A DNA stretch of 64,000 nucleotides from the NCBI RefSeq assembly GCF_002874535.1, contig NZ_CP025025.1, positions 122,001 through 186,000 on the forward strand, written 5' to 3'. A program made the position numbers and the translations under genes. Of this stretch, positions 44,512 through 53,183 are shown piece by piece (positions within the stretch are counted from its first letter, which is position 1; each line of letters opens with the position of its first letter). The stretch is from Mesobacillus jeotgali (GTDB lineage: Bacteria > Bacillota > Bacilli > Bacillales > Cytobacillaceae). Under the pieces are notes generated by a model. That model ran no database searches. It had not been told where the DNA came from and saw only the letters and a list, made by a program, of their open reading frames with translations.

Positions 44512-44587
44512 AGGTTGTCTAATTGTATAGTATGCCGAACCGAAGGCATATATGTAAAAGAATTAAAATAAATAAAGAGGTGTAGAA

Positions 44588-45787
44588 ATGAACAGGAAAA
44601 TCCCTGTAACAGTATTGAGCGGCTACCTGGGTTCAGGAAAGACCACGTTATTGAATCATATATTGAACAATCGTGAAAATAAAAAAATTGCGGTGATTGT
44701 AAATGATATGAGTGAAGTAAATATCGACGCCGCTCTGATTAAGAATGGAGGCTTTTCAAAAACTGAGGAGAAGCTGGTCGAGCTTCAGAACGGCTGCATT
44801 TGCTGTACATTAAGAGAGGATTTAATAATTGAAGTGGAGCGTCTGGCGAAAGCTGGAGACGTTGACTATATCGTTATTGAATCGTCAGGGATTTCAGAAC
44901 CGATTCCGGTTGCCCAGACATTTACATATGTGGACGAGGAGTTGGATATTAATTTGACGGAATGGTGTAAGCTCGACACTATGGTAACAGTTGTTGATGC
45001 AAACAGGTTTTGGCATGATTTCTCTTCCGGGGAGAGCCTCCTGGACAGAAAGGAAGGTACGGATGAGAATGATACACGAGAGGTCGTCGACTTACTGATT
45101 GATCAGATCGAGTTTGCCAATGTCATTCTTTTAAACAAAAAAGATCTGATTGATGCTGAAGTCTACCTTGAGTTGAAGGCAGTAATGCAAAAGCTGAATC
45201 CGGCGGCAAGGATCATCGAATCGAGTCACTCCAGGGTAAGGATGGAGGATGTTCTAAATACTGGATTGTTCGATTTCGAAGAGGCCAGCCAGGGAGCGGG
45301 ATGGATAAAGGAACTAAATGAAGAACATATCCCCGAGACGGAGGAATTTGGAATATCTTCATTTGTTTACAGAAGAAAGCGTCCATTCCATCCTGCGAGA
45401 TGGATGAAGTGGCTTGAGGAGTGGCCTGAGGATATCGTAAGGGCAAAAGGCTTCTTCTGGCTTGCAACTCGCAATAATATCGCGGGGTTAATATCACAAG
45501 CGGGACCTTCCATCATGCTGGAAGCTGCTGGAGAGTGGATCGACGCCTACCCGGAGGATGAGAAAAAACAAATCCTTAAGGATGAGCCTGAATTATTGGC
45601 AAAATGGGATATTGAATTTGGGGATCGGATGACGGAGCTCGTTTTTATTGGCGTAAAGATGGATGTGCAAAAAATTATTGGCAAATTGGATTTGTGCCTG
45701 CTAACTGAAGAAGAAATGATGATGGATTGGCACCATTTCCCTGATGATCTTCCGCCTTTTTCCATGCCGGTAGAGAGTGGCAGTTAA
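44588..45787 (+). CDS. yciC: YciC/ZagA-type GTPase, zinc-limitation metallochaperone
   Basis: COG0523 (CobW-like) GTP-binding protein of 399 aa. The P-loop [11 protein letters not shown] lies at about residues 11-21, the metal-binding CxCC motif is in [12 protein letters not shown], and GTPase motifs [11 protein letters not shown] and LLNKKDL follow. The CobW C-terminal domain runs from about 265. Members deliver zinc to enzymes under deficiency; the B. subtilis homologue is induced by Zur and supports folate synthesis through FolE2 during zinc starvation. ATG 44588 follows AAAGAGGTG. A perfect Zur box lies upstream. Confidence 0.9.
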   Translation: MNRKIPVTVLSGYLGSGKTTLLNHILNNRENKKIAVIVNDMSEVNIDAALIKNGGFSKTEEKLVELQNGCICCTLREDLIIEVERLAKAGDVDYIVIESSGISEPIPVAQTFTYVDEELDINLTEWCKLDTMVTVVDANRFWHDFSSGESLLDRKEGTDENDTREVVDLLIDQIEFANVILLNKKDLIDAEVYLELKAVMQKLNPAARIIESSHSRVRMEDVLNTGLFDFEEASQGAGWIKELNEEHIPETEEFGISSFVYRRKRPFHPARWMKWLEEWPEDIVRAKGFFWLATRNNIAGLISQAGPSIMLEAAGEWIDAYPEDEKKQILKDEPELLAKWDIEFGDRMTELVFIGVKMDVQKIIGKLDLCLLTEEEMMMDWHHFPDDLPPFSMPVESGS

Positions 45788-45926
45788 GGTGCTGTTCGGC
45801 AGTATACTGATGATATCAGAACGTAAGTTTCATAAAGAGGGATAATTAATCCTAATTAGAAACGAAGCCGTTCTTGGAGTTGCGCTCACTGAATATATGT
45901 GATTAAATATCTTTATGTTATTTTAT

Positions 45927-45946
45927 AAATCGTAATGATTACGATT
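45927..45946 (+). promoter_or_regulatory. Zur box upstream of rpsN2
   Basis: AAATCGTAATGATTACGATT is again a perfect Zur operator, about 26 bases upstream of the S14 start codon. Confidence 0.93.
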
Positions 45947-45971
45947 ATCTTTTAAAAAGGGAGTGAGTTTA

Positions 45972-46241
45972 TTGGCTAAAAAATCAAAGGTTGTAAAAGA
46001 AAAAAAACGCCAGGAGCTGGTGTTGAAATATGCTGACCTGCGCAGGGAACTGAAAGAAAAGGGCGATTACGAAGCGCTGCGGAAGCTTCCGCGTGATTCT
46101 GCATCGACTCGCTTGAAAAATCGCTGTGAAGTGACAGGACGACCGCGTGGATATCTCCGTAAATTTAAAATGTCGCGTATTGCTTTCCGCGAATACGCGC
46201 ATAAAGGCCAGATTCCGGGCGTGAAAAAATCCAGCTGGTAA
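45972..46241 (+). CDS. rpsN2: Zinc-independent ribosomal protein S14 paralogue
   Basis: Small-subunit ribosomal protein of 89 aa ([14 protein letters not shown] start). The conserved tail [23 protein letters not shown] matches S14, but the CxxC...CxxC zinc knuckle of the primary form is absent and only one Cys remains. Such C-minus paralogues replace the zinc form when zinc is low and thereby release zinc. TTG 45972 follows GGGAGTG; it is favoured because it gives the normal N-terminus. It is the first gene after a perfect Zur box and is followed by the equivalent L31. Confidence 0.94.
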   Translation: MAKKSKVVKEKKRQELVLKYADLRRELKEKGDYEALRKLPRDSASTRLKNRCEVTGRPRGYLRKFKMSRIAFREYAHKGQIPGVKKSSW

Positions 46242-46261
46242 AAAGATTGGAGGAATTTACG

Positions 46262-46513
46262 ATGAAGAAAAACATTCATCCGGACTATCATAAAGTAGTA
46301 TTCATGGATACAAACAGCGGCTTCAAGTTTTTAACAGGATCGACAAAGACTTCGAACCAGACAACCGAATGGGAGGATGGCAACACTTACCCGCTTATTA
46401 AGGTGGAAGTAAGCTCGGATACCCATCCATTTTATACGGGCGTCCAAAAGTTCTCTGACCGCGGAGGCCGAACTGAAAGATTTATGAAGAGATATAATTT
46501 AAAGGACAAATAG
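46262..46513 (+). CDS. rpmE2: Ribosomal protein L31 type B (zinc-independent)
   Basis: Large-subunit protein of 83 aa ([20 protein letters not shown]). The type B hallmarks are the extended middle region ([20 protein letters not shown]) and lack of the CxxC zinc motif. [20 protein letters not shown] at the end is typical. It can substitute for zinc-bound L31 under zinc starvation. GGAGG precedes ATG 46262, 20 bases after rpsN2, so they share the Zur-controlled transcript. Confidence 0.94.
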   Translation: MKKNIHPDYHKVVFMDTNSGFKFLTGSTKTSNQTTEWEDGNTYPLIKVEVSSDTHPFYTGVQKFSDRGGRTERFMKRYNLKDK

Positions 46514-46538
46514 AATGTAAGTCGGGTGAGGTTGACGT

Positions 46539-46910
46539 ATGAATTCGCATTTAATGGAGATTCTCTCAAGAGAAATTATAAAATCACTTCCAATTGAACA
46601 GAGAGAGGTCTATGAGTATGTTGTTCGGCTGGAAGACGATCTGGCTCAACAAGCTGAAACATCCGACGAATTTATGTCACTCCTTGTAAAGCATTCACCT
46701 CACAGACAGGCAGCAAGGCATTTCAATTTAACATTCGGACAGCTGATAGGAGTAATGAGAGAAGCGGAAAACTTTATCAATCAGCAGTTGGAGAGAAAAC
46801 TGAAAAATGTAACATGGTTAGATCTCACAGAACAAGTCAATTCAAGAAAAAAGGTCGTTAATGACAAAATAAAATATTTTTATTTCTCAGTTAATGAAGT
46901 TCATTCGTGA
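46539..46910 (+). CDS. Unknown protein in the Zur-controlled operon
   Basis: Helical, soluble protein of 123 aa (MNSHLMEILSREIIKSLP start). The segment HRQAARHFNLTFGQLIGVMREAE resembles a helix-turn-helix, so a regulatory or nucleic-acid-binding role is possible. No Cys residues and no metal motif are seen. It lies 25 bases after rpmE2 and just before the next Zur box, so it is probably in the rpsN2 transcript and made in zinc limitation. I do not recognise the family. Confidence 0.6.
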   Translation: MNSHLMEILSREIIKSLPIEQREVYEYVVRLEDDLAQQAETSDEFMSLLVKHSPHRQAARHFNLTFGQLIGVMREAENFINQQLERKLKNVTWLDLTEQVNSRKKVVNDKIKYFYFSVNEVHS

Positions 46911-46924
46911 TTTTTTTGTTTTTC

Positions 46925-46945
46925 AAATCGTAATGATTTCGATTT
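46925..46945 (+). promoter_or_regulatory. Zur box upstream of the flavoprotein-rpmG operon
   Basis: AAATCGTAATGATTTCGATTT matches the Zur operator with a single change in the right arm. It lies 22 bases before the GTG start of the next gene. Confidence 0.85.
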
Positions 46946-46966
46946 ATGTGGTAGGAGGATATCATT

Positions 46967-48130
46967 GTGTACGAATGGATTATTATAGGTGGAGGCATAC
47001 AAGGATGTACGATTGCCACCTTTTTGTTAAGAAACAAAAAGGTTTTACCAGGTCGCCTCTGTATTATTGACCCGCATGAAAAACCTTTATCCAATTGGAC
47101 GAGAAATACTGGGTTAATTGATATGAAGTTTCTTCGTTCTCCATTCGTGCATCACCTTGATGCCGATCCGTTCAGTTTAATCAGTTTTACAAAGAAAAAG
47201 AACCTTAAGGATAACGAGTTTTACGGTCAATACAAGCGTCCGTCCCTGAAGATATTTAACGAACACAGTCATCATCTCTTTCAAGAGACAGCTTTGGAAC
47301 AATCATGGCACCAGGGCTATGTCAATGACATCGAGAAAGAGAAGGACCACTGGCATGTCCATACATTAGACGGTAAAAGCTTGGCTGGCAGGAATATCGT
47401 GTTGGCAGTAAGCGTAAACGACCGGTTGTTTATTCCAGAATGGGGAGACTCACTTCATGAAGAATCAAACCAGGTGTTTCATATCTTCGATAAAACTGCC
47501 TGTATCCAGGAACTGAGGCCTCCAATTGCTGTAGTAGGAGGAGGAATCACTTCTGCGCATCTGGTAATCAAGTTAGCTGCCATGTATCCGGGAGGGGTCA
47601 CTTTAATCAAAAGGCATCCCTTCAGAGTATTTGATTTTGATAGCGACCCGGGATGGCTGGGACCAAAGAAACAAACTGCCTATCGTGAAATCAGCGATTA
47701 TGAAAAACGCAGGGATGTCATTATCGGTGCCAGGAACAGGGGGTCGCTGACTGCGGAACTTTTCCAGAAGCTAAAGAAACTTGAAAATGAACAAAAGATT
47801 AAGGTAGTGGATGGTGAAGTAAAATCAGCAAGTAAAAGGGACGGGGGAGAAATTACCCTTAAACTTGAGAAGCAAGAGGTTAACGTAAAATCCATCGTCT
47901 TCGCGACAGGGTTCAAGGCCGGGCGCCCTGGCGGTGGATGGCTGGACAAGGCGATAGAAAAGTTGGATCTCCCATGTGCTCAATGTGGTTATCCAATTGT
48001 CAGTCCGACGCTCGAATGGTGCCCCCATTTATACGTAACGGGATCTCTTGCCGAACTGGAGATTGGCCCTATTGCCCGGAATATCTCCGGTGCACGCCAG
48101 GCAGCCGAAAGAATCGTTCACAATATATAA
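46967..48130 (+). CDS. FAD/NAD(P)-binding oxidoreductase of the Zur regulon
   Basis: Flavoprotein of 387 aa. The N-terminal dinucleotide fold is WIIIGGGIQGCTIATFL; a second is IAVVGGGITSAHLVIKL near residue 185; and IVFATGFKAGRPGGGW precedes the C-terminal domain. A CAQCGYP motif near residue 335 could bind a metal. It resembles the lysine/ornithine monooxygenase or dimethylaniline-type FAD proteins, but no substrate can be named. GTG 46967 follows AGGAGG. A Zur box directly upstream and rpmG directly downstream place it in the zinc-limitation response, where its role is unclear. Confidence 0.75.
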   Translation: MYEWIIIGGGIQGCTIATFLLRNKKVLPGRLCIIDPHEKPLSNWTRNTGLIDMKFLRSPFVHHLDADPFSLISFTKKKNLKDNEFYGQYKRPSLKIFNEHSHHLFQETALEQSWHQGYVNDIEKEKDHWHVHTLDGKSLAGRNIVLAVSVNDRLFIPEWGDSLHEESNQVFHIFDKTACIQELRPPIAVVGGGITSAHLVIKLAAMYPGGVTLIKRHPFRVFDFDSDPGWLGPKKQTAYREISDYEKRRDVIIGARNRGSLTAELFQKLKKLENEQKIKVVDGEVKSASKRDGGEITLKLEKQEVNVKSIVFATGFKAGRPGGGWLDKAIEKLDLPCAQCGYPIVSPTLEWCPHLYVTGSLAELEIGPIARNISGARQAAERIVHNI

Positions 48131-48154
48131 AGTGAAATATAGGAGGAAAGAAAG

Positions 48155-48304
48155 ATGAGAGTGAAGATTACGCTTGCATGTACGGAAACAGGAGATAGAA
48201 ACTACATTACTACCAAAAATAAAAGAAATAATCCTGATCGGATTGAATTAAAAAAGTATTGCCCGCGCTTAAAGAGGTACACGCTGCATAGAGAGACGAA
48301 ATAA
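48155..48304 (+). CDS. rpmG: Zinc-independent ribosomal protein L33 paralogue
   Basis: A 49-aa large-subunit protein ([20 protein letters not shown] start, ending [11 protein letters not shown]). The two CxxC zinc motifs of the primary L33 are reduced to single Cys residues (ACTETG and KYCPRL). A strong AGGAGG precedes ATG 48155. It lies 24 bases after the flavoprotein gene and completes the zinc-free set with S14 and L31 paralogues. Confidence 0.92.
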   Translation: MRVKITLACTETGDRNYITTKNKRNNPDRIELKKYCPRLKRYTLHRETK

Positions 48305-48369
48305 GGTGAATTACTAGTATCCAATTTACTTTTTGCGCAAAGATCTACAATCGGTGGAAAATGGCTAGG

Positions 48370-48404
48370 TAAGGGGGAGGAGCTAAAGCTCTCACCCTTA
48401 TTTT
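48370..48404 (+). terminator. Terminator after rpmG
   Basis: TAAGGGGGAGGAGCT (48370-48384) pairs with AGCTCTCACCCTTA (48387-48400; a few mismatches), followed by TTTT. Confidence 0.7.
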
Positions 48405-48471
48405 AATGAGAGCTTCGCATATGCTACAATAGAGTCTGCATAAATTTGTTTCGGCTATAGGAGGCTCTTTC

Positions 48472-48963
48472 ATGCTTAACAATGATATAATGATCCGTTT
48501 GCGGTACGCGCTGGATATCAAGGATACTGATATGGTAGAGATATTCAAGCTTGGCGGGGTGAACGTGACGAAGGACGATGTCCGCATGATGCTGCAGAAA
48601 ATTGATGAAGATGAGTATGGGGATGAAGATGTACCTGAGGACTACATAAGAATCAATAACGCGATGATGGAGCAGTTCTTGAATGGCATGGTTACTTTTA
48701 AAAGAGGGAAGCGTCCGGGGGAGACTGGTGCTCCGCCACTAACCGGGGAGACAGTGAATAACCAGCTTTTGAAAAAGGCGAAAATCGCCCTGTCGCTCAC
48801 GAGCGAGGATATGCTTGAGATTTTCGATCTTGCTGGAGTCCGAGTTTCCAAGGGTGAGCTCGGTGCAATTTTGAGAAAAGAAGGGCATAAGAACTACCGT
48901 GAATGCGGTGATAAATTCGCGCGGAATTTCCTGAAGGGTTTGGCTTTGAAATTCCGCGGATAG
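48472..48963 (+). CDS. DUF1456 family protein (YehS-like)
   Basis: Soluble protein of 163 aa with two related halves, each an N-terminal helix pair: NNDIMIRLRYALDIKDTDMVEIFKLGGV and NNQLLKKAKIALSLTSEDMLEIFDLAGV. This duplication is the hallmark of DUF1456 (E. coli YehS family). Function is unknown; a nucleic-acid or peptide-binding role is often guessed but not shown. AGGAGG precedes ATG 48472. It converges with a cysteine dioxygenase-like gene over a shared terminator. Confidence 0.85.
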   Translation: MLNNDIMIRLRYALDIKDTDMVEIFKLGGVNVTKDDVRMMLQKIDEDEYGDEDVPEDYIRINNAMMEQFLNGMVTFKRGKRPGETGAPPLTGETVNNQLLKKAKIALSLTSEDMLEIFDLAGVRVSKGELGAILRKEGHKNYRECGDKFARNFLKGLALKFRG

Positions 48964-48973
48964 TAATCTTAAG

Positions 48974-49004
48974 AGACGGTTCTCATGAAGCATGAGAACC
49001 GTCT
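48974..49004. terminator. Bidirectional terminator
   Basis: AGACGGTTCTCATG (48974-48987) pairs perfectly with CATGAGAACCGTCT (48991-49004). It serves the DUF1456 gene and, on the other strand, overlaps the end of the dioxygenase gene. Confidence 0.85.
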
Positions 49005-49561
49005 TCTTGTTTTCTAAGCTGGATTTCTTTAATTTTCTGGCGCTGTTCATCTGGCCACCATGCCCCGCAGTCATCCGAGACCACACAGGCGGCACATTTT
49101 TCAAGGTCGAAGACTTTCATCCCGCTGATAGGCGGGGAATAGAGGTGGAGAGTGACGAGTCCACTTGTGCCGTCTGCTTGCATCTTATGGACTCCTTTCT
49201 TCGGAGCATAGAAGGACTTTCCTTGATGGTGATACTCCTTGAACAGTTCCTTTGGCAGGCTGTTGTCATTGACTTCGTAGACGGAGTTGATGGATGTCCC
49301 GTTAAGGACATGAATCCAGCCATGGGAATCACCGTGATCATGCGGAGCGCATTCTATATCTGACCAGTTCATCACAAGCAGCTCGACATCGTCACTTTTG
49401 TACAGGAGTTTTCTGTAATAAGGCTTTCCGCAAGATGATTGGAGAAACGGCTCCAATTCATCTACAGACATATTGAGCTCCGCCAGTGCTTCCTTCAACT
49501 CGTGTTTGGAAGGATTTTTTAATGAATCCAACACATTTTTTGCCTGAGGATTCAGCGTCAT
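48983..49561 (-). CDS. Cysteine dioxygenase-like cupin protein
   Basis: Cupin of 192 aa resembling bacterial cysteine dioxygenase, which oxidises cysteine to cysteine sulfinate with iron. The iron-binding His residues appear as H74 and H76 in APHDHGDSHGWIHVLNG and H125 in KKGVHKMQADG. LHLYSPP carries the conserved tyrosine. The tail has an unusual Cys-rich motif (EKCAACVVSDDCGAWWP) that could bind metal. ATG 49561 follows a GGTGGGAG site. It lies 17 bases after the EamA transporter gene on the same strand, so the two are probably an operon for sulfur-amino-acid metabolism or export. Confidence 0.8.
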   Translation of the reverse strand: MTLNPQAKNVLDSLKNPSKHELKEALAELNMSVDELEPFLQSSCGKPYYRKLLYKSDDVELLVMNWSDIECAPHDHGDSHGWIHVLNGTSINSVYEVNDNSLPKELFKEYHHQGKSFYAPKKGVHKMQADGTSGLVTLHLYSPPISGMKVFDLEKCAACVVSDDCGAWWPDEQRQKIKEIQLRKQEDGSHAS

Positions 49562-49578
49562 GGGCACTCCCACCTTCT

Positions 49579-50499
49579 TCATTTTTTAAAAATAGAACTC
49601 GCCACAAGACGAGCAAGACCGCCATTGACTATGACCACTCCTATAATAATTATGATTCCACCAATTGCACTTATGAGGATGAATTTTTCATGTAAAAGAA
49701 AGATGGCGGCAATCAGGGTGACCAAAGGCTCGAGGTAGATGAACATGGATACCCTTGATGCATCCAGTACTTCCAATGCCTTTCCCCAATACCAATACCC
49801 AATTCCAGAAACGAATATCGCAAGGAATAAAAGATGGGCCCACTCCGTCTGGGTCAGCAAGGGCAGGGATTCCCAGCCTCTGTTGCGGATGATAAAAGGG
49901 AGAGTGAGCATAAAGCCGATTAGGCTCATGTAAAATGTCACTACGAGAGCAGGATAAGGGATTTGAAGCCTTTTTAAAAGGATGGAATATACTGCCCAGT
50001 TCAACGTGCTCAGGAGCATAAGGATGAAGCCAATGTTCATGGCGAACTCGAAAGAATGGCCGCTTCGGGTTGTGGTGACAATAAAGACGCCTGCTATGGC
50101 GACCACCATTCCAAGTGCTTTTTTGAAGTCCATTTTTTCATGCAAAAATAGTACCGACAGAAGAACGGTGAAAATCGGAGAAAACGAAATCAGCCATCCG
50201 GCAGATGACGCATTGATCGTTAACAGAGCAGTTGCCTGCAAGACTTGGTGAACAAACACACCCAGTATTCCGAGGACAACCAAATGAGGAATGTATCCAA
50301 TCGAAATCCGCAAACGATACCGATTCAGCAGTAAAATCACTAATAAAAACAAAGCTCCGAAACCAAAGCGGAAGATCAATAATGAAAAGGGATCGAGCTT
50401 TTCGAGTACAGCTTTTGCAGAAACAAAGGAAACTCCCCAAAAGCTGATCGACAAAAGTGCATAGATAGAAGCTGTAAGCTTGGAGCGAAACGAAATCAT
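49579..50499 (-). CDS. EamA/DMT-family transporter
   Basis: Integral membrane protein of 306 aa with ten predicted helices in two EamA repeats (about 10-140 and 155-295). Starts with SIYALLSISFWGVSFVSAKAVLEKLDPF; the second repeat has LLSTLNWAVYSILLKRL and ASRVSMFIYLEPLVTLIAA. Such transporters move metabolites such as amino acids; the cargo is unknown. It is upstream of the cysteine dioxygenase-like gene on the same strand, so cysteine or a derivative is a possible substrate. Basic C-terminal tail. Confidence 0.85.
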   Translation of the reverse strand: MISFRSKLTASIYALLSISFWGVSFVSAKAVLEKLDPFSLLIFRFGFGALFLLVILLLNRYRLRISIGYIPHLVVLGILGVFVHQVLQATALLTINASSAGWLISFSPIFTVLLSVLFLHEKMDFKKALGMVVAIAGVFIVTTTRSGHSFEFAMNIGFILMLLSTLNWAVYSILLKRLQIPYPALVVTFYMSLIGFMLTLPFIIRNRGWESLPLLTQTEWAHLLFLAIFVSGIGYWYWGKALEVLDASRVSMFIYLEPLVTLIAAIFLLHEKFILISAIGGIIIIIGVVIVNGGLARLVASSIFKK

Positions 50500-50907
50500 G
50501 GCACGGAATCCTTTCTGGCGGACAAGTTTTCTACTAATTTATGCTTGTCTAGGGGGAAGAAGAATCAAGAAAAAATACCCAATAATATTTACAAAATAAT
50601 GTAAACTTGAGATAATGAAACAAATGACTGAGGAGGGAAAGTAAGTTTATGGAACCAACATCTAATTGCTAATTATTAATTTTATTAATAAGGATTTTGT
50701 ATTGAGTGTAAAAATGCCTATGGTGCATAGGTTTATTTCGTTATGCTCTTTATGGAATTACGGCAATTAGAAGATAACTTACTTTACTGAATCGTGATAG
50801 TGATTTTTTGGCATAGGCTTATTTGTGCTTGCTGAAAATGGTGATTCAAGACTGTAGGGATTTCTACAGTCTTTTTTGTTTATATATAAGAAAAGTAATT
50901 TTCCACT
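50500..50907. other. Intergenic region with an orphan terminator
   Basis: Mostly AT-rich with no convincing gene. AAGACTGTAG (50848-50857) and CTACAGTCTT (50864-50873) followed by Ts form a strong terminator that has no obvious gene upstream on the plus strand. An AGGAGG site near 50633 followed by ATG 50650 would give only a 7-residue peptide. The terminator may end a small RNA. Confidence 0.45.
50848..50878 (+). terminator. Orphan intrinsic terminator
   Basis: Perfect 10-bp stem (AAGACTGTAG with CTACAGTCTT) and a run of six Ts. No protein gene lies within 340 bp upstream on this strand. Confidence 0.7.
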
Positions 50908-51037
50908 TCGAGAATTGTCCAGCTCCACCGCCTAGCCCCTTGAGTCGCTTCGGTCCGCCCAATGAAGTCAAAGAACGACTTCACTGGTCGGCCCTCCAGC
51001 GCTTGTCGGGGCTGACCAAGGCGTTTCCGCTTTTCTT
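50908..51037. repeat. Dispersed intergenic repeat, long copy
   Basis: A 130-bp element beginning TCGAGAATTGTCCAGCTCC and ending GCTTTTCTT, rich in short inverted repeats (for example GAAGTC/GACTTC and AGCCCC/GGGGCT). The ends match the 60-bp copy at 13428-13487. It lies just upstream of an ABC-F gene. Such elements are non-coding; the present copy has diverged slightly (GCGTTTCCGC versus GCGCTTGCGC). Confidence 0.8.
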
Positions 51038-51119
51038 ATAAAATTGAATAGTAAATAGGTTCTTCTTTGTGCTGTCCATAAAAAGCGTAGCTTCATTATG
51101 GATGAAAGAAGGAATTGAT

Positions 51120-53033
51120 ATGTTAGAACTTAAAGTGCATGGAATTAAAAAATATATGGAAGCGACGCTGGTCGTGAACAGTTTTACATTGGAAGCTTTT
51201 GAAGGGGATAAGGTCGGGATCGTCGGTGCGAATGGAAGCGGCAAAAGCACGGTTCTTAAAGTCATCGGCGGGATTGAACCCATGCATTATTATCCTGGCT
51301 ATCCACAGACCTCGAGCCCGGGCTATGATGAGGGGCTGGTCCATCGCCCGAGGGGAGCATCGTTTGCTTACTTGGAACAGATGCCTTCATATCCTGCCGG
51401 CCTGAAAGTGATCGATGTGCTGAATCTGGCCTTTGAAGAGGTTCATGAAATTGAAATACAGATGCGAGAGATCGAGGCTCAGATGCAGGTTTTAGAGGAT
51501 GATGCTTTGGAAAAAGCGCTTAATAAATATAGTGATTTGGTGAATCTATATGAAACAAAGGGCGGTTATGAGCAGGAGGAGAAGCTAAGCAAGGTTTGCA
51601 CCGGGCTTAAGTTTACCGAAGATTTTTTACAGAGGGATTTTGATTTGCTTAGCGGCGGGGAGAAGACGACGGTAGGTCTCGGGAAAATCCTGATTCATCA
51701 GCCGGATATCCTGCTGCTTGATGAGCCGACGAACCATCTTGATATGGAATCAATTGAATGGCTGGAAGGCTTTTTGAAAAATTATAAAGGCATCGTGCTG
51801 ATTGTCTCGCATGACCGCTATTTTCTTGATAATGTCGTCAATAAAATCGTCGAGATCGAGGATATGGAAACGATTAGCTATAGGGGGAACTATTCCAGTT
51901 TTATCAGCCAAAAGGAAGAGAATATGCGGGTGCAATATGAGCATTTCCGCGAGCAGCAGAAGAAGGTCAATAACATGGAGAAGCAGGTGACGAGCCTGCG
52001 TGACTGGGCGTTGCGTGCCGACAATAACAAATTTTTCAGGCGCGCGGCGAGCATCCAGAAGAAGCTTGATAAGCTGGACCGGATTGATAAGCCGATTTTT
52101 GAGCGACGGAATATGCGTTTGAGTTTTAACGATGCGGTGCGCTCCGGGAATGAAACGATCAAGGCGGTTGATGTTTCTAAGCGCTATGAGGATAAGGTGA
52201 TTTTTAACAGCGCTGACCTGATGGTTCATTACGGTGAGCGGGTCGGCCTTGTTGGTCCGAATGGCAGCGGTAAGACGACGTTCCTGAAGATGCTTCTCGG
52301 GGAAGAGCAGCCGGATGCCGGTGTGGTAGAGTTAGGCGCAAACGTGATGGCTGCCTATCTGCCACAGAAGATTGATTTTAAAAATGAAGAACTGACGGTG
52401 CTTGAGTGTTTCCGTGAGGATATCTCGATTGTTGAAGGGAAAGCGCGTGAGTATCTGGCGAAGTTCATGTTTTACAAAAAGAGTGTCTTCAAGAAAGTGA
52501 AATTTCTCTCCGGGGGCGAGCGCATCAGGCTGAAACTGGCGATGCTGATGTTCCAGGATATCAACTTGCTGATTCTTGATGAGCCGACGAACCATCTTGA
52601 TATTGATTCGATCGAGACTTTGGAGGCCGCCCTGGAGGATTTTAAGGGTACGATTTTCTTCATTTCACATGACCGCTATTTTATCAATAAAATCGGGGAG
52701 CGGGTGATTGCTGTTGAGGATTGTGGGCTGAAGAGCTATGAGGGCAATTACGATGATTATAAAAGGGAGAAGGCCACGGCAGAGCAGAAAACTGTGATCG
52801 AACCGGTGTCTGTTTTCAAGGAGAAGAAGGTGGCGCAACAGCCGCCACCGGAACCTTCCGCCGCAAAGCTTTTCAAGAAAATCGAAGGCCTGGAAAAAGA
52901 AATCTCAGAGCTTGATTTAGTGATGGGTATTAACCAGGATTATGAGGAACTGGATAAGCTGTATAGCAGGAAACAGCAACTGAATGACGAACTCGATCTG
53001 GCAATGGAGATGTGGTTAAGTGCCGGTGAGTAA
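51120..53033 (+). CDS. ABC-F family ATPase
   Basis: Soluble protein of 637 aa with two ABC domains and no membrane segment. Domain 1: Walker A GANGSGKSTVLK, signature LLSGGEKTTVGLGKIL, Walker B ILLLDEPTNHLD. Linker about 270-320 is basic and helical (DWALRADNNKFFRRAASIQKK). Domain 2: GPNGSGKTTFLK, FLSGGERIRLKLAML, LLILDEPTNHLD. The C-terminus has a coiled coil (about 590-637). ABC-F proteins act on the ribosome, either as antibiotic protection or translation factors; the class cannot be assigned safely here. ATG 51120 follows AGAAGGA. The frame is open for 17 more residues upstream. Confidence 0.88.
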   Translation: MLELKVHGIKKYMEATLVVNSFTLEAFEGDKVGIVGANGSGKSTVLKVIGGIEPMHYYPGYPQTSSPGYDEGLVHRPRGASFAYLEQMPSYPAGLKVIDVLNLAFEEVHEIEIQMREIEAQMQVLEDDALEKALNKYSDLVNLYETKGGYEQEEKLSKVCTGLKFTEDFLQRDFDLLSGGEKTTVGLGKILIHQPDILLLDEPTNHLDMESIEWLEGFLKNYKGIVLIVSHDRYFLDNVVNKIVEIEDMETISYRGNYSSFISQKEENMRVQYEHFREQQKKVNNMEKQVTSLRDWALRADNNKFFRRAASIQKKLDKLDRIDKPIFERRNMRLSFNDAVRSGNETIKAVDVSKRYEDKVIFNSADLMVHYGERVGLVGPNGSGKTTFLKMLLGEEQPDAGVVELGANVMAAYLPQKIDFKNEELTVLECFREDISIVEGKAREYLAKFMFYKKSVFKKVKFLSGGERIRLKLAMLMFQDINLLILDEPTNHLDIDSIETLEAALEDFKGTIFFISHDRYFINKIGERVIAVEDCGLKSYEGNYDDYKREKATAEQKTVIEPVSVFKEKKVAQQPPPEPSAAKLFKKIEGLEKEISELDLVMGINQDYEELDKLYSRKQQLNDELDLAMEMWLSAGE

Positions 53034-53038
53034 GAGAG

Positions 53039-53079
53039 AGGAAGCATGGAATTGTTCATTGTTCATGCTTCCTTTTTTT
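53039..53079 (+). terminator. Strong intrinsic terminator
   Basis: AGGAAGCATG (53039-53048) pairs with CATGCTTCCT (53064-53073), followed by seven Ts. Confidence 0.85.
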
Positions 53080-53183
53080 GTTGATGCAGGAGAAAACACT
53101 ATAAACAAGTTGAAAATATAGAATTTTTTACCCTGAGAGGGAATATTTATGGTATAAATATATAGGTAAAAAGCACTAGAGGA

